A stretch of DNA of 5,574 nucleotides. Origin: Burkholderiales bacterium. GTDB taxonomy: Bacteria > Pseudomonadota > Gammaproteobacteria > Burkholderiales > Burkholderiaceae_C. A model generated the notes under the pieces. That model ran no database searches. It was not told the origin of the DNA and saw nothing but the letters and a program-made list of their open reading frames with translations. The stretch is taken from the NCBI GenBank assembly GCA_011391855.1, contig JAABPT010000141.1, positions 1 through 5,574 on the forward strand, in the 5' to 3' direction. Below, piece after piece: positions 1-4,585 of the stretch. Each line of letters opens with the position of its first letter. Within the stretch, counting starts at the first letter, position 1. The position numbers were made by a program, and so were the translations under genes.

Positions 1-1
1 C

Positions 2-670
2 GAGCACTACGGTCAGGGCTTCCGCGCCGAGGACGTGCCGCACGAAGACCCCGACTTCCTGGTCGCACTGGCTGCCGCGGCTTACCGGCGCTACCTGGCG
101 CGGGCTGCGGGCATCAGCGGCCAGCTGGCCGGGCACGGCGTGGTCATCGGCAACGACTTCGTCGTCGTCGTCAAGGGCGCCCGGGGCGAGCACACGCACG
201 TGCCGGTGCGCATCGAGGCCGAAGGCGTCACCACCGTGATCGTGAACGGGCGCGCCTATGCCATCGTCAACGACTGGCAGTTCGGCGGCATCCGCGCCCA
301 GGGCCACTGCAACGGCCACCCCTTCACCGCACAGGTGGAACGCCACGGGCTGTGGCTGCGCGTGGAACACAACGGCCTGCGCATCGACGCCCAGGTGATG
401 AGCGCACGCGCCGCCGAACTGCTGCGCGTGATGCCTTTCAAGGCGCCGGTGGACATGAGCAAATTCCTGCTCTCGCCGATGCCGGGCCTGCTGGTGGACA
501 TTGCCGTGCAGCCCGGGCAGGTGGTGCAGGCCGGCGAGCGGCTGGCCGTCATCGAGGCCATGAAGATGGAGAACATCCTCACCGCCACGCGCGACGGCAC
601 GGTGAAGGAACTGCTGGCCGCCAAGGGCGAGAGCCTGGCCGTCGATCAACCCATCCTGAGTTTTGCCTGA
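2..670 (+). CDS. pccA: Propionyl-CoA (acetyl/propionyl-CoA) carboxylase alpha subunit, C-terminal part (5' truncated)
   Basis: This is the last 222 residues of the biotin-carrying alpha subunit of an acyl-CoA carboxylase, open at the left window edge. The alpha subunit carboxylates its own biotin using ATP and bicarbonate. The beta subunit (not in the window) then transfers the carboxyl group to propionyl-CoA to give (S)-methylmalonyl-CoA in the cytoplasm. Residues 1-20 of the fragment (EHYGQGF.., then DVPHEDPDFL) match the end of the biotin carboxylase region in PccA proteins. Residues of about 45-145 look like the beta-rich BT domain that docks the beta subunit. Residues of about 155-222 are the biotinyl domain, with the attachment motif EAMKMEN; the modified lysine is codon 563-565, about 35 residues from the C-terminus as is usual. 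The GTG at 35 is an internal codon, not the start. PccA fits better than the acetyl-CoA or methylcrotonyl enzymes because of the BT wording and the adjacent epimerase-like gene, but substrate choice lies mainly in the missing beta subunit. Confidence 0.93.
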   Translation, partial: EHYGQGFRAEDVPHEDPDFLVALAAAAYRRYLARAAGISGQLAGHGVVIGNDFVVVVKGARGEHTHVPVRIEAEGVTTVIVNGRAYAIVNDWQFGGIRAQGHCNGHPFTAQVERHGLWLRVEHNGLRIDAQVMSARAAELLRVMPFKAPVDMSKFLLSPMPGLLVDIAVQPGQVVQAGERLAVIEAMKMENILTATRDGTVKELLAAKGESLAVDQPILSFA

Positions 671-1137
671 TGAACATCGACAAACCCTTTCGCATCCTGG
701 GCCTGCAGCAGGTGGCCATCGGCGGGCCCAGCAAGGAGCGGCTGCGCGCGCTGTGGGTCGGCATCTTCGGCCTCACCATCACCACCACGTTCGCCAGCGA
801 GCGCGAGAACGTGGACGAGGACGTGTGCGCCCTGGGCCGCGGCCCGCATGCGGTGGAAGTGGACCTGATGCAGCCGCTGGACCCGGACAAGAAACCCGCC
901 GTGCACGCCACACCGCTGAACCACGTGGGGCTGTGGGTCGACGACCTGCCCCAGGCCGTGGCGTGGATGACGGCACACGGCGTGCGCTTTGCGCCCGGCG
1001 GCATCCGCAAGGGCGCCACCGGTCACGACATCTGCTTCATCCACCCCAAGGGCAACGAGGAATTCCCGCTCGGCGGCGAGGGCGTGCTGATCGAACTGGT
1101 GCAGGCGCCGCCGGAGGTGATCGCCGCGCTGGCTTGA
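670..1137 (+). CDS. VOC-fold protein, probable methylmalonyl-CoA epimerase
   Basis: A 155-residue protein of the vicinal oxygen chelate (glyoxalase/epimerase) superfamily. It has the two beta-alpha-beta-beta-beta halves expected: residues of about 8-70 (LQQVAIGG ... WVGIFGL ... VEVDLMQPL) and 82-146 (LNHVGLWVDDL ... HGVRF ... GVLIELVQ). His85 and Glu142 sit where methylmalonyl-CoA epimerases have two of their metal ligands, and the closing GVLIEL motif is typical of that family. At the first ligand position (usually DHIGIAV) this protein has Gln14 in LQQVAIG, which is unusual. The ATG at 670 shares its A with the pccA stop (TGATG), so translation is probably coupled; there is no clear Shine-Dalgarno of its own. 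An in-frame open stretch reaches back into pccA, but 670 is the only start giving a clean VOC domain. The pccA neighbour supports conversion of (S)- to (R)-methylmalonyl-CoA. A lactoylglutathione lyase-like or other VOC role remains possible. The fold is confident, the exact reaction is inference. Confidence 0.85.
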   Translation: MNIDKPFRILGLQQVAIGGPSKERLRALWVGIFGLTITTTFASERENVDEDVCALGRGPHAVEVDLMQPLDPDKKPAVHATPLNHVGLWVDDLPQAVAWMTAHGVRFAPGGIRKGATGHDICFIHPKGNEEFPLGGEGVLIELVQAPPEVIAALA

Positions 1138-1154
1138 GCGTGCGGCTCAGGCCA
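1130..1154. terminator. Candidate bidirectional terminator hairpin between convergent stop codons
   Basis: The arms 1130-1139 (tggcttgagc) and 1145-1154 (gctcaggcca) pair over ten positions with one G-T mismatch (1134/1150) around a five-base loop. The hairpin contains the TGA of the VOC gene (1135-1137) and the TGA of the minus-strand ybjQ-like gene (1147-1149). It lies exactly where two facing transcription units end and would be symmetrical for both. No strong T-run follows on either strand (only tcttca on the plus side), so intrinsic termination is plausible but unproven. Confidence 0.4.
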
Positions 1155-1500
1155 TCTTCACCGCGGTGCCGCTGACGGCGACCATCATCATGCCGTTGGT
1201 CTCGCCCAGCACCTCGTAGTCGAAGTCGATGCCGACCACGCCGTCGGCGCCCATCTCGCGCGCAGCGGCGACCATGTCCTGCACTGCCGCGTCGCGCGCG
1301 CCCGACAGCGCGCGCTCGTAGCCGCCGGCGCGGCCGCCGACCACGTCGCGCACTGACGAGAACATGTCGCGGAAGATATTGGCGCCGATGATGGCCTCGC
1401 CGTTGACGAGGCCGAGAAATTTCGCGATGCGTGCGCCGTCGCCGTCGGGCACCACCGTGGCGAGAAAGAAGCCTTCATCGGTCTTCGAAAACCAGCCCAT
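1147..1500 (-). CDS. YbjQ/DUF74 family protein (putative heavy-metal-binding domain)
   Basis: A 117-residue protein matching the YbjQ (UPF0145, DUF74) family. Diagnostic segments, in order, are FLGLVNGEAIIGANIFRD (28-45), RDVVGGRAGGYE (51-62), the helix ARDAAVQDMVAAAREMGADGVVGIDFDYE (68-96) and the closing strand MMMVAVSGTAV (104-114). Family members are small cytoplasmic proteins that form ring-like oligomers. The domain is labelled heavy-metal-binding in some databases, but no reaction is established. There are no cysteines and only scattered acidic residues, so metal binding is not evident here. The N-terminus (MGWFSKTDEGF) is about ten residues longer than many relatives. The start is supported by AGGAG six bases before the ATG. 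The gene lies 45 bases downstream of the nitronate monooxygenase-like gene on the same strand, so the two may be co-transcribed. Its stop is nine bases from the convergent VOC stop. Confidence 0.9.
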   Translation of the reverse strand: MGWFSKTDEGFFLATVVPDGDGARIAKFLGLVNGEAIIGANIFRDMFSSVRDVVGGRAGGYERALSGARDAAVQDMVAAAREMGADGVVGIDFDYEVLGETNGMMMVAVSGTAVKMA

Positions 1501-1533
1501 GGGCCACTCCTGTCGTTGGTTGAAGCATTGACC

Positions 1534-1560
1534 GCGCGCCTGCGCTCACGGCAGGCGCGC
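1534..1560 (-). terminator. Perfect 10-bp GC-rich inverted repeat with the stop codon in its loop
   Basis: gcgcgcctgc (1534-1543) and gcaggcgcgc (1551-1560) are exact reverse complements around a seven-base loop (1544-1550). The loop contains the TGA (1546-1548) of the minus-strand nitronate monooxygenase-like gene. On that strand the hairpin lies between this gene and the downstream ybjQ-like gene, whose Shine-Dalgarno is near 1507-1511. No T-run follows, so it may act as an attenuator, an mRNA-stability hairpin or a weak terminator between the two genes. The structure is seen directly; the role is inferred. Confidence 0.4.
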
Positions 1561-2610
1561 CGCGGCGTTCCACCCCGCAGCCAGAGAGCGCGTGACTTCG
1601 CCCGCGGGTCGTTCGCTGCAGCCGCTGGCATTCTGCCCGCACCACAGCGGTGAGAAGTCGCCCGAGCCCCGGCTCTCGGCCTGGGCGCGCAGCGGCGCCA
1701 CGGCGGCAGCCGCCAGTGGGAAGGGCAGGGCGGCGGGGTTCAGCGCGCCCAGTTCGCGCATGAAGCGATTGACGATGCCGCGCGCCGGCCGGCCGGAGAA
1801 CAGCGTCGTCAGCACTGTGTGGCGCGCGGCTTCGCTGTGCAAGGCCTGGCGGTGCACCACGCTGGTCTGCGCTTCCGGGCACAAGAGATAAGCCGTGCCC
1901 AGTTGCACGCCGGCGGCGCCCAGCGCGCGTGCGGCGGCCACGCCGGCGGCGTCGGCGATGCCGCCTGCCGCTACCACCGGGCAGCGCACGGCGCGCGCCA
2001 CCTGGGGCAGCAGGGCAAAGGTGCCCATCTGCAGTCCGACATCGCCGTCCAGGAAGTGCCCGCGGTGGCCGCCGGCTTCCAGCCCCTGCGCGATGATGAC
2101 GTCGGCGCCATGCGCTTCGAGCCAGAGTGCCTCGGCGACCGTGGTGGCCGACGACAGCACCACCGAGCCCCAGCCCTTCACGCGCGCCAGCAGTCCCGGT
2201 TCCGGCAGGCCAAAGTGAAAGCTCACCACGGGCGGTCGCACGCCTTCCAGCAGGTCGGCCACGGCGTGGCTGAAGGGCGCGCGCGAGGCGCCGGCTGCCT
2301 GGGTCGCGTCGGGGTCCAGGCCCAGTTCCCGGTAGAACGGCACCAGCGCCTGCAGCCAGACCGCCTGCTCAGCGGCTGTCGGCGCTGGTGGGTTGCGGTG
2401 GCAAAAGAAATTCAGGTTCCAGGGCCGATGGGTCCCCGCCCGCAGCGCCGCCACTTCGCGCTGCAGCGCCGCTGCATCCAGCATCGCGCAGGGCAGCGAC
2501 CCCAGGCCGCCGGCGCGGCACATGGCCAGCGCCAGCGCGCTGCCCTGCACGCCGGCCATCGGTGCCTGGATCAGGGGCAGTTCGGTGCCCAGGAGGGCTT
2601 GCAGGCTCAT
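1546..2610 (-). CDS. Nitronate monooxygenase-like FMN-dependent TIM-barrel protein (NPD family)
   Basis: A 354-residue member of the 2-nitropropane dioxygenase/nitronate monooxygenase family, FMN enzymes that oxidise alkyl nitronates with O2; some relatives are quinone or enoyl reductases. Class I motifs appear in order: IQAPMAG at 14-20, GGLGSLP at 34-40, SFHFGLP at 130-136, QGLEAGGHRG at 175-184, AAGGIAD at 214-220 and GVQLGTAYLLCPEA at 234-247. The C-terminal PLWCGQNA (321-328) corresponds to the usual PLWAGQ element. His132 or His182 would be the catalytic histidine; I favour His132. No signal peptide or membrane segment is seen. I place the start at the ATG ending at 2610 (MSLQALLG) because GGAG lies six bases upstream and the family begins here. 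A start at 2637 would add nine residues (MMVAGAEKT) with no homology and a poorer ribosome site. It is probably the first gene of a unit with the ybjQ-like gene. The family call is firm; the natural substrate is unknown. Confidence 0.92.
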   Translation of the reverse strand: MSLQALLGTELPLIQAPMAGVQGSALALAMCRAGGLGSLPCAMLDAAALQREVAALRAGTHRPWNLNFFCHRNPPAPTAAEQAVWLQALVPFYRELGLDPDATQAAGASRAPFSHAVADLLEGVRPPVVSFHFGLPEPGLLARVKGWGSVVLSSATTVAEALWLEAHGADVIIAQGLEAGGHRGHFLDGDVGLQMGTFALLPQVARAVRCPVVAAGGIADAAGVAAARALGAAGVQLGTAYLLCPEAQTSVVHRQALHSEAARHTVLTTLFSGRPARGIVNRFMRELGALNPAALPFPLAAAAVAPLRAQAESRGSGDFSPLWCGQNASGCSERPAGEVTRSLAAGWNAAARLP

Positions 2611-2653
2611 CGTCTTCTCCGCGCCAGCCACCATCATGCCTGCGCTGGCCTAT

Positions 2654-2684
2654 CCGGCTTGCCCGGCAAGCCCGGCAAGCCCGG
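2654..2684. repeat. Nine-base tandem repeat with overlapping inverted repeat in the divergent spacer
   Basis: The unit cccggcaag occurs twice in tandem (2662-2670 and 2671-2679), followed by a partial third cccgg (2680-2684). The preceding ggcttgc (2656-2662) is the exact reverse complement of gcaagcc in either copy (2666-2672 or 2675-2681), so two alternative hairpins are possible. It lies 44 bases before the start of the minus-strand nitronate monooxygenase-like gene and about 64 bases before the plus-strand DUF533 gene. It could be an operator or a slippage repeat. Read on the minus strand each unit also gives TTGCCG, which resembles a -35 box. Only the repeat itself is certain. Confidence 0.55.
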
Positions 2685-2713
2685 ACACCCCCTGCGGTCA
2701 CCGGCGTCGGCGC

Positions 2714-2719
2714 TACAGT
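2714..2719 (+). promoter_or_regulatory. Candidate -10 hexamer (TACAGT) for the DUF533 gene
   Basis: TACAGT matches four of six bases of the sigma-70 -10 consensus and lies 28 bases before the ATG at 2748, which would give a leader of about 20 bases. No convincing -35 box is found 16-18 bases upstream (cctgcg). The call rests mainly on position and on the hexamer being AT-rich in GC-rich surroundings. Confidence 0.3.
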
Positions 2720-2747
2720 CGTTGCTTCCACATCGCCGGGCTCCGCC

Positions 2748-3440
2748 ATGAATCTCACGTCCTACCTGGAACAACTGCTGAAGACGGGCACTTCCGCGCT
2801 CGGCCAGGCCACCTCTGGCATGCAGCCGGGCGACGGCCGCAAATACGCCACCGGGGCCGCAGTGGGCGGCGTGCTGGGCCTGCTGCTGGGCAGCCGCGGT
2901 GGCCGCCGACTGGGCGGCAAGGTACTCAAGACGGGCAGCGTGGTGGCCCTGGGTGCACTGGCCTGGAAGGCCTATGGCGACTGGCAGCGGCAGAACGCCG
3001 GTGTCCCTGCGACGGGTGGCGCGCCAGCGGCCATGCCGAGCGGCACGCCGCCGGCCACCGGCGGCTTTGCCGCCTTGCCCGCACCGCAGTTGGAGCTGCA
3101 CAGCCGCGCCATGCTCAAGGCGCTGATCGCGGCAGCCAAGTCCGACGGTCACCTGGACGACGCCGAGCGCGGTCAGGTCGAGGCCTCGCTGCAGCGCCTG
3201 AACGCCGACGCGGAGACGCGGGCCTGGGTCGACACCGAACTGCGCCGCCCGGTGGACCCGGCCGACGTGGCCGCCGCTGCCACCGGCCCCGAGATGGCGG
3301 CCGAGATCTACCTGACCAGCGTGCTGGTGGCCGACGACACCACGGTGATGGAACGCGCCTACCTGGACGAACTGGCGCGGCGGCTGCAGCTGGCTCCAGG
3401 GCTGAAGGCCGAACTGGAAGCGCGCGCGGCAGCGGCGTGA
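2748..3440 (+). CDS. YebE-like DUF533 / TerB-fold inner-membrane-associated protein
   Basis: A 230-residue protein of the DUF533 (YebE) family, whose C-terminal part resembles TerB tellurite-resistance domains. Three regions are visible. Residues 1-30 form a short N-terminal segment (MNLTSYLEQLLKTG) followed by polar sequence. Residues 33-76 are glycine-rich and hydrophobic (YATGAAVGGVLGLLLG, then GSVVALGALAWKAY), likely one or two membrane-inserting segments split by the basic stretch SRGGRRLGGK. Residues 83-112 are a Pro/Ala/Gly linker. Residues 113-230 form an all-helical domain with the acidic KSDGHLDDAE motif (131-140), where TerB-like proteins hold an acidic loop, and later TSVLVADDTTVMERAYLDELARRL (190-213). 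Members are often linked to envelope stress in enterobacteria, but the biochemical function is unknown. The ATG at 2748 is the only start giving the canonical N-terminus; the ribosome site is weak (ccgggctccgcc). It is a single-gene unit, divergent from the nitronate monooxygenase-like gene and convergent with the SDR gene. Confidence 0.88.
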   Translation: MNLTSYLEQLLKTGTSALGQATSGMQPGDGRKYATGAAVGGVLGLLLGSRGGRRLGGKVLKTGSVVALGALAWKAYGDWQRQNAGVPATGGAPAAMPSGTPPATGGFAALPAPQLELHSRAMLKALIAAAKSDGHLDDAERGQVEASLQRLNADAETRAWVDTELRRPVDPADVAAAATGPEMAAEIYLTSVLVADDTTVMERAYLDELARRLQLAPGLKAELEARAAAA

Positions 3441-3477
3441 GGCACTTGCGCCGGGTGCGACTGGCGTCGACAGCGCT

Positions 3478-4452
3478 TCAACGCGCGCCGAGCATGCCTT
3501 CGGCGCGCATCCACACCAGGGTCTCGGACAGCAGCGCATCCAGCGGTGTTTCGGTGTAGCCCAATTCGCGCCGCGCCTTGGCCGAGTCCACGTGCAGGTG
3601 ATGGCTGGTCAGCGCTGCGCCCTCTGGCGTTACTGGCGGCTCCTTGCCGCTCAGCCGTGACCAGACATCCAGCGCGCGGGCGTAGGCCATCAAAGCCCAG
3701 GGTGGCATGGCGCGCTCCGGCGTGGGTTTGCCCAGTGAGGCACCAACGCTTTGCGCGAATTCCGCGAAAGAGACTTCCTCGCCGCCCAGCACATAGGCCT
3801 GGCCGAAGCGTTGCCGCTGCCAGGCGCGAACCTGGGCGCGCGCCACCTGCCGCACGTCGGCAAACGAACCAGTGCCCGGCGGAATGCCGGGCAACTGGCC
3901 GCGGTGGATCATGATGATCAGCCGCGACCAGTTGTGGCGGTCACCCGGCCCAAGCACGTGCGCCGGGTTGACCACGATCCACGGCAGCGCTGAGGCCCGC
4001 ACCGCCTGTTCGCCGAGGTACTTGCTGCGCTCGTAGCTGATCCAGCTGGCACCGCCGCGCTGGGGCACGGCTTCGTCGATGACGCCGGGCGTGAGATGCC
4101 CCCAGGCCGAAACCGAAGAGGTGTGTACGAAGGCGCCCACACCGGCCGCCTCGGCCGCGTGCAACAGGTTTTGCGTGCCGGTCACATTGGTGGCGAACTG
4201 CGCTGCGGCACCGGCTCGCCACAGGCTGAGGTCGGCGGCGGCGTGGAAGACCGCTTCGCAGCCGGAGATGGCCGCTCGCAGCGCGGCGGGGTCGGCCAGC
4301 GTGCCGCGCAGGGGTTCCGCGCCCAGCGACCGGAGGAGGGTGTCGCTCTCGGGCCGGCGCGACAGCGCCCGCACGGCGCAGCCGGCGGCCCGCAATTCAC
4401 GCACCAGGTGACTGCCGATGAATCCGCTGCCGCCGGTCAGGAAGACTTGCAT
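3478..4452 (-). CDS. Extended SDR: NAD(P)-dependent epimerase/dehydratase, dihydroflavonol-4-reductase-like
   Basis: A 324-residue extended short-chain dehydrogenase/reductase with a complete Rossmann domain. The nucleotide motif is TGGSGFIGSH at 6-15 (Gly7, Gly10, Gly13). The arginines after strand two (LSRRP, 30-34) hint at NADP(H). ATNVTGTQNLLHAAEAAG (87-104) and HTSSVSAWG (110-118) follow. The catalytic tyrosine and lysine are in SYERSK (Tyr140, Lys144), with the partner serine in TSSVS. VVNPAHVLGPGDRHNW is the substrate-side loop of the dihydroflavonol-reductase/HpnA-like group, and LGYTETPLDALLSETLVWM closes the fold. No signal peptide is seen. The start at 4452 is chosen because AAGGAG lies six bases upstream and the protein begins MQVFLTGG; an upstream start at 4650 would run into leuC and adds 66 unrelated residues. 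It probably reduces or epimerises a carbonyl or sugar-like substrate; the sequence does not tell which. Its stop is 37 bases from the convergent DUF533 stop. I see no clear promoter for it in the 133-base spacer. Confidence 0.92.
   Translation of the reverse strand: MQVFLTGGSGFIGSHLVRELRAAGCAVRALSRRPESDTLLRSLGAEPLRGTLADPAALRAAISGCEAVFHAAADLSLWRAGAAAQFATNVTGTQNLLHAAEAAGVGAFVHTSSVSAWGHLTPGVIDEAVPQRGGASWISYERSKYLGEQAVRASALPWIVVNPAHVLGPGDRHNWSRLIIMIHRGQLPGIPPGTGSFADVRQVARAQVRAWQRQRFGQAYVLGGEEVSFAEFAQSVGASLGKPTPERAMPPWALMAYARALDVWSRLSGKEPPVTPEGAALTSHHLHVDSAKARRELGYTETPLDALLSETLVWMRAEGMLGAR
3483..3508 (-). terminator. Perfect 9-bp GC-rich inverted repeat at the 3' end of the SDR gene
   Basis: gcgcgccga (3483-3491) and tcggcgcgc (3500-3508) pair perfectly around an eight-base loop (gcatgcct). 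The structure is inside the last codons of the minus-strand SDR gene, ending two bases before its stop (3478-3480), and lies 43 bases beyond the convergent DUF533 stop. It could slow or end transcription from either side. No U-tract follows on either strand, and in coding sequence this rich in GC such pairing can arise by chance. Confidence 0.3.
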
Positions 4453-4523
4453 CTGAAACTCCTTGTAAGCCAGTGGGGCCGAGATCGCGCCCCGTCGTGG
4501 AGCGATGATGGCCTGAGCGCGGG

Positions 4524-4538
4524 CAGGCTGGGAGCCTG
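4524..4538. promoter_or_regulatory. Six-base inverted repeat upstream of leuC, possible operator
   Basis: caggct (4524-4529) and agcctg (4533-4538) are exact reverse complements around ggg. The site sits in the divergent SDR/leuC spacer, overlapping where a -35 box for leuC would fall relative to GACAAT at 4555-4560. This is a reasonable place for a regulator to bind, but the repeat is short and matches no operator I recognise. Confidence 0.25.
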
Positions 4539-4554
4539 TGGCGGCTCGATGCGG

Positions 4555-4560
4555 GACAAT
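4555..4560 (+). promoter_or_regulatory. Candidate -10 hexamer (GACAAT) for leuC
   Basis: GACAAT matches four of six bases of the TATAAT consensus and stands out in GC-rich sequence. It is followed by cgcgggc and then the GGAGGT ribosome site (4570-4575), so transcription would start around 4567 with a leader of roughly 18-20 bases. No good -35 box is seen 16-18 bases upstream (gagcct region), which suggests an activator-dependent or weak promoter. No leucine leader peptide or attenuator is visible in so short a leader. Confidence 0.4.
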
Positions 4561-4585
4561 CGCGGGCTTGGAGGTTGACCGCAAG

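Noticed and set aside
352..669. In-frame upstream extension of the VOC gene into pccA
   Set aside because: The extra sequence overlaps the biotinyl domain in another frame and is Arg/Ala/His-rich. The VOC domain begins just after the ATG at 670.
2611..2637. Nine-residue longer start for the nitronate monooxygenase-like gene
   Set aside because: The GGAG ribosome site is positioned for the ATG ending at 2610, and family members begin at that point.
2654..2684. CRISPR-like repeat
   Set aside because: The repeats are nine bases long, directly adjacent and without spacers; there are no cas genes.
1819..2751. Long plus-strand open frame (310 codons) opposite the nitronate monooxygenase-like gene
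   Set aside because: Its translation is low-complexity, rich in Ala, Arg, Gly and His, with no domain. The opposite strand encodes all motifs of a known family. Such shadows are expected at high GC.
2634..3539. Minus-strand open frame (301 codons) opposite the DUF533 gene
   Set aside because: It has no recognisable domain and reads as compositional shadow. The plus strand gives a coherent YebE-like protein.
4475..4493. Weak inverted repeat ggggc/gcccc in the SDR leader region
   Set aside because: Only five G/C pairs over a nine-base loop, as expected by chance at this composition.
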